Source: Saprospiraceae bacterium UBA7328
GTDB lineage: Bacteria > Bacteroidota > Bacteroidia > Chitinophagales > Saprospiraceae
Length of the DNA stretch: 9,761 nucleotides
Reading direction: 5' to 3'
Assembly: GCA_002471345.1 (NCBI GenBank)
Contig: DKPS01000110.1
Span: forward strand, 1 to 9,761
Shown here: positions 1-7,900 of the stretch, piece after piece
Layout: each line of letters begins with the position of its first letter
Numbering within the stretch: position 1 is the stretch's first letter
Program-made: the position numbers and the translations under genes
Notes under the pieces: model-generated
Seen by the model: the letters and a program-made list of their open reading frames with translations, nothing else
Told to the model about the DNA's origin: nothing
The model's database searches: none

Positions 1-2872
1 TGGTGATCAAATGGCAGTGCATGTACCATTGAGTCAAGGTGCTATATTAGAAGCTCAGCTATTGATGCTGGCATCTCACAATATGCTCAACCCTCAGAAT
101 GGAACACCTATTACACTTCCATCTCAGGATATGGTATTGGGACTTTATTATATCTCCAAAGAGAAGAAGTCAACTAAAGCTGTTCCAGTAAAAGGTGAAG
201 GATTGAAATTTTATTCTTCAGAAGAGGCTTCTATTGCCTTTGATGAAGGGAAAGTAGATCTACATGCTGCAATTAAGGTAAGAGCTAAAGTAGAGAATAT
301 ACAAGGTGATTTAGTAGAGGAGCTTGTAGATACTACAATGGGAAGGGTCATCTTTAATCAAGCCGCTCCTGAAGAAGTTCCATTTATAAATGTTGTTCTT
401 ACTAAAAAGAACTTGAAGAATGTAATTGGTGATATCATAAGAAGAACCAATTTTACTGTAGCAGCTGAATTCCTTGATAAGATCAAGGATATGGGATTCT
501 ATTGGTCATTCAAAGGTGGGCTGTCATTTAACTTAGGAGATTTAATTACTCCTACGATAAAAGAGACTACTCTAGTGGATGCTCAGGATGAGGTAGACGA
601 AGTTTGGGAGAACTACAACATGGGTCTAATCACTTCCAATGAACGATATAATCAAGTTATTGACAAATGGACTTTTGCTGATAACAAGATTACTGAGAAT
701 CTGATGAAGGAATTAGGCGAGCATAAAGGAGGATTTAACTCTGTTTACATGATGCTTGATTCTGGAGCAAGGGGATCAAAACAACAGATTAAGCAGCTTT
801 GTGGACTAAGAGGATTAATGGCCAAGCCAAGAAAGTCTGGTGATACGGGTGGAGCAATCATTGAGGATCCAATCCTTGCAAATTTCGTAGATGGATTATC
901 AGTATTGGAGTACTTTATATCTACTCACGGTGCACGTAAAGGTCTTGCGGATACGGCATTGAAAACTGCGGATGCGGGTTATTTAACGAGAAGACTTGTA
1001 GATGTATCTCAAGATGTGATTATCACTGAGGTGGATTGTAATACTTTAAGAGGTCTTGATGCAACTGCTCTTTTCGAGAATGATAAGGAGATAGAATCTC
1101 TTGCTAATAGAATAGAGGGAAGATATACACTGCATAATGTTCGCCATCCAGAAACTGATGAGATCATGCTTGAGGCCGCTGAGTATATTACAGAGGACAT
1201 GGCTAAGAAGTTTGAGGAAGAAGGAGTGAAAATGGTCAAAATCAGATCAGTGCTTACTTGTGAAACGAAAAGTGGAGTATGTGGAAAGTGTTACGGTAAA
1301 AACCTTGCTACTGGAAGAATTGCTGAAGAAGGGGATGCTGTAGGAATTATTGCCGCTCAGAGTATTGGAGAGCCAGGTACTCAACTTACACTTCGTACTT
1401 TCCACGTGGGTGGTATTGCATCTGTATCGAAGACAGAATCTGAGCATGTAGCTAAGGTAGATGGAGTTATTCAGTTTGATAATATAAAAACTGTGGATTC
1501 TCTTGAAGAGAATCAAAATGCAAAAGTTATTCTTTCTAGATCTGGTGAAGTAAGAATAATAGATAAAGAGACTAAGAAAGTGGTTGGTAACATGCACATA
1601 CCTTATGGATCGAATATCTATGTTAAGGCAAAACAGAAAGTGAAGAAGGGAGATTTAATCTGTGACTGGGATCCTTTCAATGCATTGATCGTTTCAGAGT
1701 TTGGAGGTATCGTGAAATATGAATCTATTGAAGAAGGACAGACTTTCAGATCTGAAAGAGATGATCAGACAGGAAATGTAGAAAAGGTTGTGGTAGAGAC
1801 AAGAAAGAAGAAGCTTGTTCCTACTATTATCGTGCAAGATGCAGATGGAGATGAGTTGAAATCTTATAACTTACCAGTAGGTGCTTACATCCTTGTTGAT
1901 GAAGGCGATAATATTTCACCAGGACAGAAGTTGGCTAAGATTCCTAGGAAAGTTGGACAGATTCAGGATATCACAGGTGGTCTTCCGAGAGTAACAGAAT
2001 TATTCGAGGCAAGAAATCCTTCCAATCCTGCTACTACAGCAGAAATAGATGGAATTGTCACTTTTGGTAAAATGAAGAGAGGAAATAGAGAAGTGTTTAT
2101 TGAAGATGATAGAACTGGTCAAAAGACGAAGTACTTAATCAATTTATCAAAGCATATCTTGGTACAAGAAGGTGATTTCGTAAAGTCAGGAACTCACCTT
2201 TCTGATGGAGCAACTTCTCCAAAAGACATTCTAAATATTCGAGGACCATTTGCAGTACAACAGTACATTGTTAATGGAATACAAGAGGTATATAGATCTC
2301 AAGGAATTGGAATCAACGATAAGCACATTGAGGTAATCGTTCGACAGATGATGAGAAGAGTTGAAATAGAAGATCCAGGAGATACTAAATTTTTGGAAGG
2401 TGAAGCAGTTGAAAAATATGCTTTCCTTGAAGAAAACGACTGGGTATTTGATAAAAAATTCATTGAGGAAGGTGGAGAATCGAATAATTTGAAACCAGGA
2501 ATGCTTGTGACTTTGAGACAAATAAGAGAAGAGAATTCTTATTTGAAGAGAAATGATTTGAAATTAGTAGAATTCAGAGATGCGATAGCTGCTACATCAA
2601 AGCCAATCCTTCAAGGGATTACTAAGTCATCATTAGGAACTGTAAGTTGGATTTCTGCAGCATCATTCCAAGAGACAACAAAAGTATTGAGCACAGCTGC
2701 GATAGGAGCTAAGCAAGATTTCTTAAATGGTCTCAAAGAAAATGTGATTGTTGGAAAGAAAATACCTGCAGGTACTGGACTGAAGAAGTATGATGCATTA
2801 AAAGTAAAACCAGTGGAGGATGCTTATGAGAAAGCACAAGAAGCGGAGGAAGCATTAGAACTTGAAGGCTAG
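1..2872 (+). CDS. rpoC: DNA-directed RNA polymerase subunit beta' (C-terminal part, 5' end outside window)
   Basis: This is the largest catalytic subunit of RNA polymerase, which makes RNA from DNA in a complex with alpha, beta and omega. The frame is open from base 2, so the ATG at 11 is internal. The window begins in the active-site loop: GDQMAVH is the end of the family's NADFDGDQMAVH motif, and the Mg-binding aspartates lie at or just before the edge. About 956 residues remain, close to the roughly 940 that follow this point in the E. coli protein. Further along are the bridge helix region (MLDSGARGS...GLRGLMAKP, about 745-830) and the trigger loop ([31 protein letters not shown], about 910-1020). 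Four cysteines of the second zinc site are encoded at 1037, 1259, 1280 and 1289 ([11 protein letters not shown]). The C-terminal end looks intact. In this phylum rpoC normally follows rpoB in one operon; that part is outside the window. Confidence 0.98.
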   Translation, partial: GDQMAVHVPLSQGAILEAQLLMLASHNMLNPQNGTPITLPSQDMVLGLYYISKEKKSTKAVPVKGEGLKFYSSEEASIAFDEGKVDLHAAIKVRAKVENIQGDLVEELVDTTMGRVIFNQAAPEEVPFINVVLTKKNLKNVIGDIIRRTNFTVAAEFLDKIKDMGFYWSFKGGLSFNLGDLITPTIKETTLVDAQDEVDEVWENYNMGLITSNERYNQVIDKWTFADNKITENLMKELGEHKGGFNSVYMMLDSGARGSKQQIKQLCGLRGLMAKPRKSGDTGGAIIEDPILANFVDGLSVLEYFISTHGARKGLADTALKTADAGYLTRRLVDVSQDVIITEVDCNTLRGLDATALFENDKEIESLANRIEGRYTLHNVRHPETDEIMLEAAEYITEDMAKKFEEEGVKMVKIRSVLTCETKSGVCGKCYGKNLATGRIAEEGDAVGIIAAQSIGEPGTQLTLRTFHVGGIASVSKTESEHVAKVDGVIQFDNIKTVDSLEENQNAKVILSRSGEVRIIDKETKKVVGNMHIPYGSNIYVKAKQKVKKGDLICDWDPFNALIVSEFGGIVKYESIEEGQTFRSERDDQTGNVEKVVVETRKKKLVPTIIVQDADGDELKSYNLPVGAYILVDEGDNISPGQKLAKIPRKVGQIQDITGGLPRVTELFEARNPSNPATTAEIDGIVTFGKMKRGNREVFIEDDRTGQKTKYLINLSKHILVQEGDFVKSGTHLSDGATSPKDILNIRGPFAVQQYIVNGIQEVYRSQGIGINDKHIEVIVRQMMRRVEIEDPGDTKFLEGEAVEKYAFLEENDWVFDKKFIEEGGESNNLKPGMLVTLRQIREENSYLKRNDLKLVEFRDAIAATSKPILQGITKSSLGTVSWISAASFQETTKVLSTAAIGAKQDFLNGLKENVIVGKKIPAGTGLKKYDALKVKPVEDAYEKAQEAEEALELEG

Positions 2873-2897
2873 AAATAAGTAGCACAGAAGATAAAAG

Positions 2898-2935
2898 AAG
2901 GAGTTTTAGATATCAATCTAAAGCTCCTTTTTTTT
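2898..2935 (+). terminator. Intrinsic terminator of rpoC, probably bidirectional
   Basis: A 13-bp stem (2899-2911 with 2916-2928, one G-U pair, 4-base loop) is followed by a run of eight T (2928-2935). It sits 25 bases after the rpoC stop and 16 bases before the stop of the convergent rhodanese gene. Read from the minus strand, the hairpin is followed by a T-rich stretch (TTCTTTTATCTTCT), so it may also end rhodanese transcripts, though less efficiently. Confidence 0.9.
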
Positions 2936-2951
2936 AGACCATGTTTTGAAT

Positions 2952-3275
2952 TTAGTATTGAGGAAGACTTGAGTCTATTTCTTGAGCATATGCCAATATT
3001 CCTCCTTTTAAATTTAGTAGATTATTGAAACCCATATCCTGTAGATACATAATCGCATTTGCGCTTCGTGCTCCACTTCTACAGTGAACTACTACATCCA
3101 CTTCTTTTTTGACTTTATCTGATTGTGCTATTATATCGGCCAAAGGAATAAGGTCGCCGCCAAGATTTACGAATTCATACTCATGTGATTCTCTTACATC
3201 TATAAGTTGAAAATCTTTTTCGGCGTCTTTCCATTCCTTAAGCTGTTGAACAGTTATTTCTTTTACTTGAGACAT
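2952..3275 (-). CDS. Single-domain rhodanese-like protein
   Basis: A 107-residue protein made of one rhodanese fold, without a signal peptide or membrane segment, so probably cytoplasmic. The motif LIDVRE (24-29) is the CH2A-like site at the start of the domain. The active-site loop is CRSGAR (65-70), with C65 as the sulfur-carrying cysteine and R70 closing the loop. The domain ends with the usual LKGGILAYA segment (89-97). Such proteins (GlpE and PspE type) move sulfane sulfur from donors such as thiosulfate to acceptors; the real substrate here cannot be told from sequence. The length is normal for a stand-alone domain. The gene is convergent with rpoC and divergent from ftsK, so it is probably a single-gene transcript. 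ATG 3275 is chosen because the domain starts a few residues later and a good promoter lies just upstream. Confidence 0.9.
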   Translation of the reverse strand: MSQVKEITVQQLKEWKDAEKDFQLIDVRESHEYEFVNLGGDLIPLADIIAQSDKVKKEVDVVVHCRSGARSANAIMYLQDMGFNNLLNLKGGILAYAQEIDSSLPQY

Positions 3276-3304
3276 CTAATTTCATTTTAATAATAACCTT
3301 ATAA

Positions 3305-3335
3305 CACACATAATCCAAAGGACGTTCATCGCAAA
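3305..3335 (-). promoter_or_regulatory. Candidate Bacteroidota-type promoter of the rhodanese gene
   Basis: On the minus strand, TTTG (3335-3332) is followed after exactly 19 bases by TATGTGTG (3312-3305). That fits the known Bacteroidota consensus TTTG-N19-TAnnTTTG with one mismatch in the -7 box. Transcription would start near 3299, giving a leader of about 23 bases. No Shine-Dalgarno site is visible, which is normal for the phylum. Confidence 0.5.
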
Positions 3336-3365
3336 GGCTCCTTTCATAATATATTACGAATTAGT

Positions 3366-3423
3366 AACACATTAAAATATTTAATTATGTATAAATGATT
3401 GATTATTAATATTTTAATATGTT
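3366..3423. repeat. AT-rich inverted repeat between divergent promoters
   Basis: Two 16-base arms, 3366-3381 (AACACATTAAAATATT) and 3408-3423 (AATATTTTAATATGTT), are reverse complements at 15 of 16 positions, separated by 26 bases. The repeat ends 9 bases before the candidate -33 box of ftsK and lies about 30 bases upstream of the rhodanese promoter. A dimeric regulator site or an AT-rich cruciform are both possible. In such AT-rich sequence some palindromy arises by chance, but arms of this length are longer than I would expect. Confidence 0.5.
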
Positions 3424-3431
3424 AAATTGAG

Positions 3432-3460
3432 TTTGAATTGAATAAATGTTAATATATTAG
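3432..3460 (+). promoter_or_regulatory. Candidate Bacteroidota-type promoter of ftsK
   Basis: TTTG (3432-3435) is followed after 17 bases by TATATTAG (3453-3460). This is the TTTG / TAnnTTTG pattern of the primary sigma factor in this phylum, with one mismatch in the -7 box and a slightly short spacer. Transcription would start near 3466, about 33 bases before the ftsK ATG. Chance matches are possible in sequence this rich in A and T. Confidence 0.45.
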
Positions 3461-3498
3461 CGATCTAATTAATATGAAAACGTAAGCTCCCTTTCCCA

Positions 3499-5991
3499 AT
3501 GGCTCAAAAAAGTGGTAAAAAAAAGAAACAGAATAAAGCAATTCAGAGTGAAGGCAGAACTAAAAAAATATTTGGAATATCACTTTTAGTTTTAAGCTTG
3601 TATTTATTGATATCATTCATCTCCTATTTTTTCACATGGCAGGAGGATCAAGATCAAGTACTACAACTTTCTTCTTCTATGCTAATGGATGAAAACGTTG
3701 TAGTACAGAATTGGTTAGGTAGATTAGGTGCTGTTATTTCTAGTTTTTTCTTTTATTGGAGTTTCGGAGTTGCTTCCCTATTATTTGTTCCAATAGTTGC
3801 TAAGACAGGAATACATGTAATTAGAGGAGGCAAGATTTTTCACATTATTCCGTACATACTTAGATGGTTTCTATTCATTGGCTTCATTAGTATTCTGAGT
3901 GAATTTTTATTCTCCAATTCAAGTTTTCCTTGGGGTGGTGCTTTTGGTGACAACATCTGCTATTGGTTAAATAGTTTTATAGGATCAATTGGTCTGTTCA
4001 TATTGTTATTATTTGCTTCTATATCATGGTTAGTCTGGAAGTTCAACCCTTCTTATGATACATTGGCCTTTATTGGAAGTGGAGGTTCCTTCGAAATTCC
4101 TTCAATATCAATCTTAAAGGAAAGGTTTCAGTTCCAAATGCCAAATCCTGCAAAGAAGTTTACTAGAGAGAAGTCAGCCAAACAAGTCAAGGAAGAAGAA
4201 AGCTTTGAGAAAAAAGGACATCAACCAACAAAGGAAAAAAATGAAATTCCAAAAGGGACATTAGATTTAGAACTCGAGCCATTATTAGAACCACATGTGA
4301 AGGATACTCCATTAAAGCCTTCAAATCCACAACTAGTAAATAGCCCTGTGACAAATCATGATCTTGAGATTCAAGATACAATAACAGATGATGGATCTAA
4401 ACTTGAAACAGTAAGGGCTGCGAATTTGGCAGATGTACCATTGGCAGTTCAGCAGGATAATAAGGATCATGATGAATTATTTGATCCTAGGAAAGAGCTT
4501 TCACTTTATCGTTTTCCTGAGCTTAAAGTATTGGAAGAATATTCCGAATTAAAATTTGAAATTGATAGAGAAGAGCTAGAAGCAAATAAAGATCAGATTA
4601 TCAAGACATTGCTCAATTACAAAATTGAGATTATCAAAATAAGAGCAACTATTGGTCCTACTGTAACCTTGTATGAGATAGTTCCTGCCCCTGGAGTAAA
4701 GATCAGTAAGATTAAGAATTTAGAAGATGATATAGCGCTGAGTCTTTCTGCACTGGGAATTAGAATAATAGCACCTATTCCAGGTAAGGGTACAATTGGT
4801 ATTGAGGTTCCTAATAAGAAACCACAAGTAGTATCTCTTAAAGAAGTACTAAGATCCGATAAGTTTCAAAATGCAAAAATGGATTTACCTATTGCTTTGG
4901 GTAAAACAATTGCGAATGAAGTATTCGTTGCAGATCTGGCCAAAATGCCCCATTTGCTGATTGCTGGTGCTACAGGACAGGGAAAGTCAGTTGGTATTAA
5001 CACGATACTAATGTCGCTCTTGTATAAAAAGCATCCTTCTCAAGTAAAATTAGTACTAATAGATCCTAAAAAAGTTGAGCTATTTCCTTACAGCTTCATT
5101 GAAAATCACTTTTTAGCATATCTACCTGATGAGGATGAACCTATTGTAACAGAGACAAAGAAGGTGATCTACACATTGAATTCTTTGTGTATTGAGATGG
5201 ACGAAAGATATGATTTGCTCAAAAAGGCAAGAGCTCGTAATATTAAAGAATACAATGAAAAATTTACGAATCGAAGACTGAATCCACTAAATGGTCATAA
5301 ATTTTTACCGTTTATAGTTTTAGTCATAGATGAGTTTGCTGATTTGATCATGACAGCTGGCAAAGAAGTAGAATTACCAATAGCAAGGCTAGCACAACTG
5401 GCAAGAGCAGTAGGAATTCACTTAATCATAGCAACTCAAAGGCCATCAGTAAATATTATCACTGGTGTCATTAAAGCAAATTTTCCCGCTAGAATAGCAT
5501 TTAAAGTAACTTCAAAAATTGATTCTCGAACAATTCTAGATCAAGGTGGAGCGGACCAGTTAATAGGTAGAGGAGATATGCTTCTCTCTGTAGGAGGGAA
5601 CTTGGTCAGGCTCCAATGCGCTTTTGTTGATACTCCAGAAGTAGAAAAAGTAATTACACATATATCAGAACAACAAGGATTTCCCCAGCCGTTTTTGTTG
5701 CCAGAATATACTTCTGATGAAGATAATAAAGTGGGAGATTCTGATATGAAAGTGTCAGATCTGGACGAACTCTTTAAAGATGCTGCCCAACTTGTGGTAG
5801 CTAATCAAATTGGGTCTACCTCTATGATCCAACGTAAAATGCAATTGGGTTATAACAGAGCAGGTCGTATTATGGATCAACTAGAGGCCATGAACATTGT
5901 GGGGCCAGCTCAGGGAAGTAAGCCTAGAGAAGTATACGTTTTGAGCGAAATGGAACTGATGAGTATTTTTGAGAGACTTTATAACAAGTAA
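3499..5991 (+). CDS. ftsK: DNA translocase FtsK (SpoIIIE/FtsK family)
   Basis: A septum-anchored, ATP-driven DNA pump that clears the chromosome terminus from the closing division site and assists dimer resolution by XerC/XerD. The 830 residues show the standard order. A lysine-rich N-terminus is followed by four likely membrane helices (about 25-46, 77-101, 115-138, 157-181). A charged, poorly conserved linker (about 190-330) leads to the alpha part of the motor (about 335-430), then the RecA-like beta part with Walker A GATGQGKS (490-497) and Walker B VLVIDE ending in D611-E612. The family motif LIGRGDMLL follows at 688-696. The C-terminal winged-helix gamma domain (about 756-820), which reads KOPS-like polarity sequences in the family, is present. 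An in-frame TGA at 3475 rules out a longer start, so ATG 3499 is chosen. The gene probably shares a transcript with doxX, 44 bases downstream. Confidence 0.97.
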   Translation: MAQKSGKKKKQNKAIQSEGRTKKIFGISLLVLSLYLLISFISYFFTWQEDQDQVLQLSSSMLMDENVVVQNWLGRLGAVISSFFFYWSFGVASLLFVPIVAKTGIHVIRGGKIFHIIPYILRWFLFIGFISILSEFLFSNSSFPWGGAFGDNICYWLNSFIGSIGLFILLLFASISWLVWKFNPSYDTLAFIGSGGSFEIPSISILKERFQFQMPNPAKKFTREKSAKQVKEEESFEKKGHQPTKEKNEIPKGTLDLELEPLLEPHVKDTPLKPSNPQLVNSPVTNHDLEIQDTITDDGSKLETVRAANLADVPLAVQQDNKDHDELFDPRKELSLYRFPELKVLEEYSELKFEIDREELEANKDQIIKTLLNYKIEIIKIRATIGPTVTLYEIVPAPGVKISKIKNLEDDIALSLSALGIRIIAPIPGKGTIGIEVPNKKPQVVSLKEVLRSDKFQNAKMDLPIALGKTIANEVFVADLAKMPHLLIAGATGQGKSVGINTILMSLLYKKHPSQVKLVLIDPKKVELFPYSFIENHFLAYLPDEDEPIVTETKKVIYTLNSLCIEMDERYDLLKKARARNIKEYNEKFTNRRLNPLNGHKFLPFIVLVIDEFADLIMTAGKEVELPIARLAQLARAVGIHLIIATQRPSVNIITGVIKANFPARIAFKVTSKIDSRTILDQGGADQLIGRGDMLLSVGGNLVRLQCAFVDTPEVEKVITHISEQQGFPQPFLLPEYTSDEDNKVGDSDMKVSDLDELFKDAAQLVVANQIGSTSMIQRKMQLGYNRAGRIMDQLEAMNIVGPAQGSKPREVYVLSEMELMSIFERLYNK

Positions 5992-6007
5992 TTGATCATA
6001 ATTTATC

Positions 6008-6028
6008 ATATTAGATTAATTCTAATAT
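6008..6028 (+). repeat. Small AT-rich hairpin between ftsK and doxX
   Basis: ATATTAGA (6008-6015) pairs perfectly with TCTAATAT (6021-6028) around a 5-base loop, ending 7 bases before the doxX ATG. The stem has one G-C pair and no long T run follows, so it is a poor terminator. It might modulate doxX translation or stabilise a processed end, or be chance in AT-rich spacer. Confidence 0.3.
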
Positions 6029-6035
6029 TTAATAA

Positions 6036-6452
6036 ATGAGTTTTTTAAAAAATTTGTACAGTACGAAGGTGATGAACTCTGATTGGGTTGCCCTACTTCT
6101 TAGAGTTATAGGGGGAGGATTTATGCTGACTCATGGTTACCCTAAATTTCAAAAATTACTAAGTGGAAATTTTGAATTTGGTGACCCTCTTGGATTAGGA
6201 GTGGGACCTTCATTATTTCTCACTGTTTTTGCAGAATTCTTTTGTGGCTTATTATTACTGGTAGGATTAGGCACACGATTATCGAGTATTCCTCTATTTA
6301 TCACCATGTTTGTTGCAGCTTTTGTGGTTCATGGAGATGATCCATTCGCAAGAAAGGAGAAGGCACTTATGTACCTTCTAGTATACCTCGCTTTGTTCTT
6401 ATTCGGAGGTGGGAAATACTCTATAGACAATTTGATCAAGAGAAAGCAATAG
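6036..6452 (+). CDS. DoxX-family integral membrane protein
   Basis: A 138-residue protein with four predicted membrane helices (about 16-34, 57-78, 84-100, 108-126), the usual size and layout of the DoxX family. The first helix carries the family-typical stretch RVIGGGFMLTHGYPK (23-37), with R23 and H33 inside or at the edge of the membrane. E67 and H99 are other polar residues in membrane segments. A basic C-terminus (IKRKQ) suggests it ends in the cytoplasm. Members have been linked to thiol and oxidative stress and to quinone-related redox steps, but the biochemical role of most is unknown, and I do not assign one. It lies 44 bases after ftsK on the same strand and probably shares its transcript. 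There is no Shine-Dalgarno site; the start is placed by the frame and the hydrophobic profile. Confidence 0.88.
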   Translation: MSFLKNLYSTKVMNSDWVALLLRVIGGGFMLTHGYPKFQKLLSGNFEFGDPLGLGVGPSLFLTVFAEFFCGLLLLVGLGTRLSSIPLFITMFVAAFVVHGDDPFARKEKALMYLLVYLALFLFGGGKYSIDNLIKRKQ

Positions 6453-6472
6453 GATTTATCACAATTTAGACT

Positions 6473-6480
6473 TATCTTTG
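6473..6480 (+). promoter_or_regulatory. -7 promoter box for the RRM gene
   Basis: TATCTTTG matches the Bacteroidota -7 consensus TAnnTTTG perfectly and lies 21 bases after the doxX stop. No TTTG is visible at the expected distance upstream, so the -33 part is weak or missing. Transcription would begin near 6486, giving a leader of about 100 bases, long for this phylum. Confidence 0.55.
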
Positions 6481-6484
6481 CGGC

Positions 6485-6501
6485 GATAATGAGAAATTAT
6501 C
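6485..6501 (+). promoter_or_regulatory. Hairpin at the predicted 5' end of the RRM-gene mRNA
   Basis: GATAAT (6485-6490) and ATTATC (6496-6501) form a perfect 6-bp stem with a GAGAA loop, exactly where the transcript from the box at 6473-6480 should begin. A hairpin at the extreme 5' end of an mRNA often protects it from decay. The stem is short and mostly A-T, so this is suggestive only. Confidence 0.3.
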
Positions 6502-6560
6502 CGAGTCCATTAGTGCCAATTCATTTGTCTTAATGCCCTCATGTATAATTCCTCATCTCA

Positions 6561-6584
6561 TTTTTTTACTTTTTTTATTTTTTT
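6561..6584 (+). promoter_or_regulatory. Three T7 tracts directly upstream of the RRM-gene start
   Basis: Three runs of exactly seven T (6561-6567, 6570-6576, 6578-6584), separated by AC and A, end two bases before the ATG. The mRNA would carry an almost unbroken U tract where a ribosome binding site normally lies. No Shine-Dalgarno site is present. The tract is not preceded by a GC-rich stem, so it is not an ordinary terminator. It could be a loading site for ribosomal protein S1 or a binding site for an RNA-binding protein, possibly the gene's own product. Confidence 0.5.
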
Positions 6585-6586
6585 AA

Positions 6587-6940
6587 ATGAACATTTTTGT
6601 TGCTAAGCTGAATTACAGCACACAGACTGAAACACTTCAAGATCTTTTCGAAGGATTTGGAGATGTAGATTCAGCCAAAATTATTATGGACCGTGAAACT
6701 GGTCGTTCAAAAGGTTATGGTTTCGTTGAGATGCCTAACGATGCAGAAGGTCTTGCAGCTATTGAAGAGCTTAATGAATCTGAATTAGAAGGTAGCCAGA
6801 TCGTAGTAAAAAAGGCTAACCCAAGCCCAGGAGGCGACCGTAGAGGCGGTGGCGGAGGATTTAATAGAGGTGGCGGCGGAGGTCGTGATAGAGGCGGATA
6901 CGGCGGAGGTGGCGGCGGAGGAAGAGATAGAAGATATTAA
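6587..6940 (+). CDS. RRM-domain RNA-binding protein with Gly/Arg-rich tail
   Basis: A 117-residue protein with one RNA recognition motif (about 1-77) and a disordered tail. RNP2 is IFVAKL (3-8), with K7 where many RRMs have Asn. RNP1 is KGYGFVEM (42-49). The aromatic residues expected to stack on RNA bases are all present: F4, Y44 and F46. The tail (82-117) is almost all Gly, Arg, Asp and Tyr, with RGG and RGGY units like eukaryotic RGG boxes. Small RRM proteins of this kind occur widely in Bacteroidota and Cyanobacteria; in Bacteroides they act as post-transcriptional regulators. The phylum generally lacks recognisable Hfq in many members, so a general RNA-chaperone role is plausible but inferred. 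The tail DNA is much richer in G and C than its surroundings because of GGC/GGA codons. The gene has its own promoter box and terminator, so it is probably transcribed alone. Confidence 0.93.
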   Translation: MNIFVAKLNYSTQTETLQDLFEGFGDVDSAKIIMDRETGRSKGYGFVEMPNDAEGLAAIEELNESELEGSQIVVKKANPSPGGDRRGGGGGFNRGGGGGRDRGGYGGGGGGGRDRRY

Positions 6941-6974
6941 TTCTAGTCTATTCCTTTTCCGAAAAGAAAAAGAT

Positions 6975-7005
6975 AAAAAGCTCTGGTTTAATCAGGGCTT
7001 TTTTT
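6975..7005 (+). terminator. Intrinsic terminator of the RRM gene
   Basis: AAAAAGCTCTG (6975-6985) pairs with CAGGGCTTTTT (6993-7003) with one G-U pair and a 7-base loop; the T run extends to 7005. It begins 35 bases after the RRM stop. A lolA transcript would then need its own promoter or read-through. Confidence 0.85.
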
Positions 7006-7043
7006 ATGCCTTTCACTGAATGATGACAGGATACAAAGATTAA

Positions 7044-7074
7044 TTTTTCCTTAACTGCTACCGGTATAACTTTA
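7044..7074 (+). promoter_or_regulatory. Weak candidate promoter of the lolA-like gene
   Basis: TAACTTTA (7067-7074) differs from TAnnTTTG only at the last base. TTTT (7044-7047) lies 19 bases before it, in place of TTTG. Transcription would start near 7080, about 37 bases before the ATG. The terminator at 6975-7005 makes some promoter in this gap likely, but this exact assignment is uncertain. Confidence 0.3.
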
Positions 7075-7116
7075 AGTTTTTGATTTCGTCCTACAAATAA
7101 GAAAAAGAAGATAACT

Positions 7117-7815
7117 ATGAAATTGAGCAAAATATATAGCTATGGCTTGTTGGGGATTTTTGTCCTATTATCATTTTACACGAAGGGACATGAAATAATC
7201 TACGATTGTACAGATGAATCTAATGATCCAAAAGCCAAATTAATTTTGGATGCAGTCCAAAATAGATATAAAGAACATGCCAACATTTCTATTGACTTTC
7301 TACTTATTATTCAATTCGTGGAAAGGCCTAAAACAGAGGAGAATGGAAGAATAGTTCAGAATGGAGAACAGTTCAAAGTAGAAATGAAAGAGCAGGACAT
7401 TTACTGTAATGGAGAGGACTTATGGTATCATCTAAAATCTAAAAATGAAGTCCAAATCAACGATTATGAAGGAGACGAGGATCTTGGAGTAGTTTCACCT
7501 GCAGATCTATTGAAACAATATGAATCTGGGGAATTTGAATATACTCTTAAGAAGGAATTTGTAAGTAGTGGGAGGAAAATGGCTGAAGTAGAATTTAAGC
7601 CAACTGATTCATTCAGTGATTACTCTAAACTAAGAGTTACAATAAATAAAGGATTGAATAAAATTGTAGAGGTTTTAGCATTTGGGAAGGATGGCTCGAG
7701 ATTCAGGATGGTAATCACCAAGGAATCTTATGACCAAAACTATTCTGAGGAATTTTTTGAGTTTGATCCTATTAAATTCCCTAATGTGTTCATTGAAGAC
7801 CTGAGATTAGATTAA
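7117..7815 (+). CDS. lolA: LolA-like outer-membrane lipoprotein carrier protein
   Basis: A 232-residue exported protein. Residues 1-24 look like a Sec signal peptide: K2 and K5, a hydrophobic core GLLGIFVLLSF, then a cleavage zone near TKG. No lipobox is visible, so the mature form should be free in the periplasm. The mature part starts with the stretch typical of Bacteroidota LolA proteins (DPKAKLILDAVQNRYKE, 37-53) and continues as alternating strands suited to the half-barrel fold (GRIVQNGEQFKVEM, DLWYHL). It ends with FEFDPIKFPNVFIEDLR, again family-like. LolA carries lipoproteins from the LolCDE exporter across the periplasm. The length is near the family norm. The context agrees: lolA commonly follows ftsK in bacteria, as in E. 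coli, though here two genes lie between. An A/G-rich stretch (AAGAAAAAGAAG) precedes the ATG in place of a clear Shine-Dalgarno site. Confidence 0.8.
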   Translation: MKLSKIYSYGLLGIFVLLSFYTKGHEIIYDCTDESNDPKAKLILDAVQNRYKEHANISIDFLLIIQFVERPKTEENGRIVQNGEQFKVEMKEQDIYCNGEDLWYHLKSKNEVQINDYEGDEDLGVVSPADLLKQYESGEFEYTLKKEFVSSGRKMAEVEFKPTDSFSDYSKLRVTINKGLNKIVEVLAFGKDGSRFRMVITKESYDQNYSEEFFEFDPIKFPNVFIEDLRLD

Positions 7816-7900
7816 CTAATAGAAAACTGAATTTCTACTCCTTCAAATACACTGCACTCTCATTCAATTGAACTATTTTACATGGAATAAACAAATCACT

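Noticed and set aside
1009..1597. Minus-strand open frames inside rpoC
   Set aside because: They lie fully within the conserved rpoC coding sequence and encode Ser/Leu/Ile-rich shadow sequences with no domain.
3474..3485. Three-codon upstream frame (ATG AAA ACG TAA) before ftsK
   Set aside because: Too short to judge; such frames are frequent by chance, and nothing indicates translation coupling.
6948..7130. Minus-strand open frame after the RRM gene
   Set aside because: It spans the terminator and the start of the lolA-like gene, and its Phe/Lys-rich translation comes from the T and A runs.
7820..7837. Inverted repeat TAGAAA/TTTCTA after the lolA-like gene
   Set aside because: A 6-bp AT-rich stem without a T run is not a credible terminator; it is likely chance.
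7868..7900. TTG start extending the amidase by 11 residues
   Set aside because: The extension NYFTWNKQIT is not signal-like and would bury the lipoprotein signal that begins at ATG 7901.
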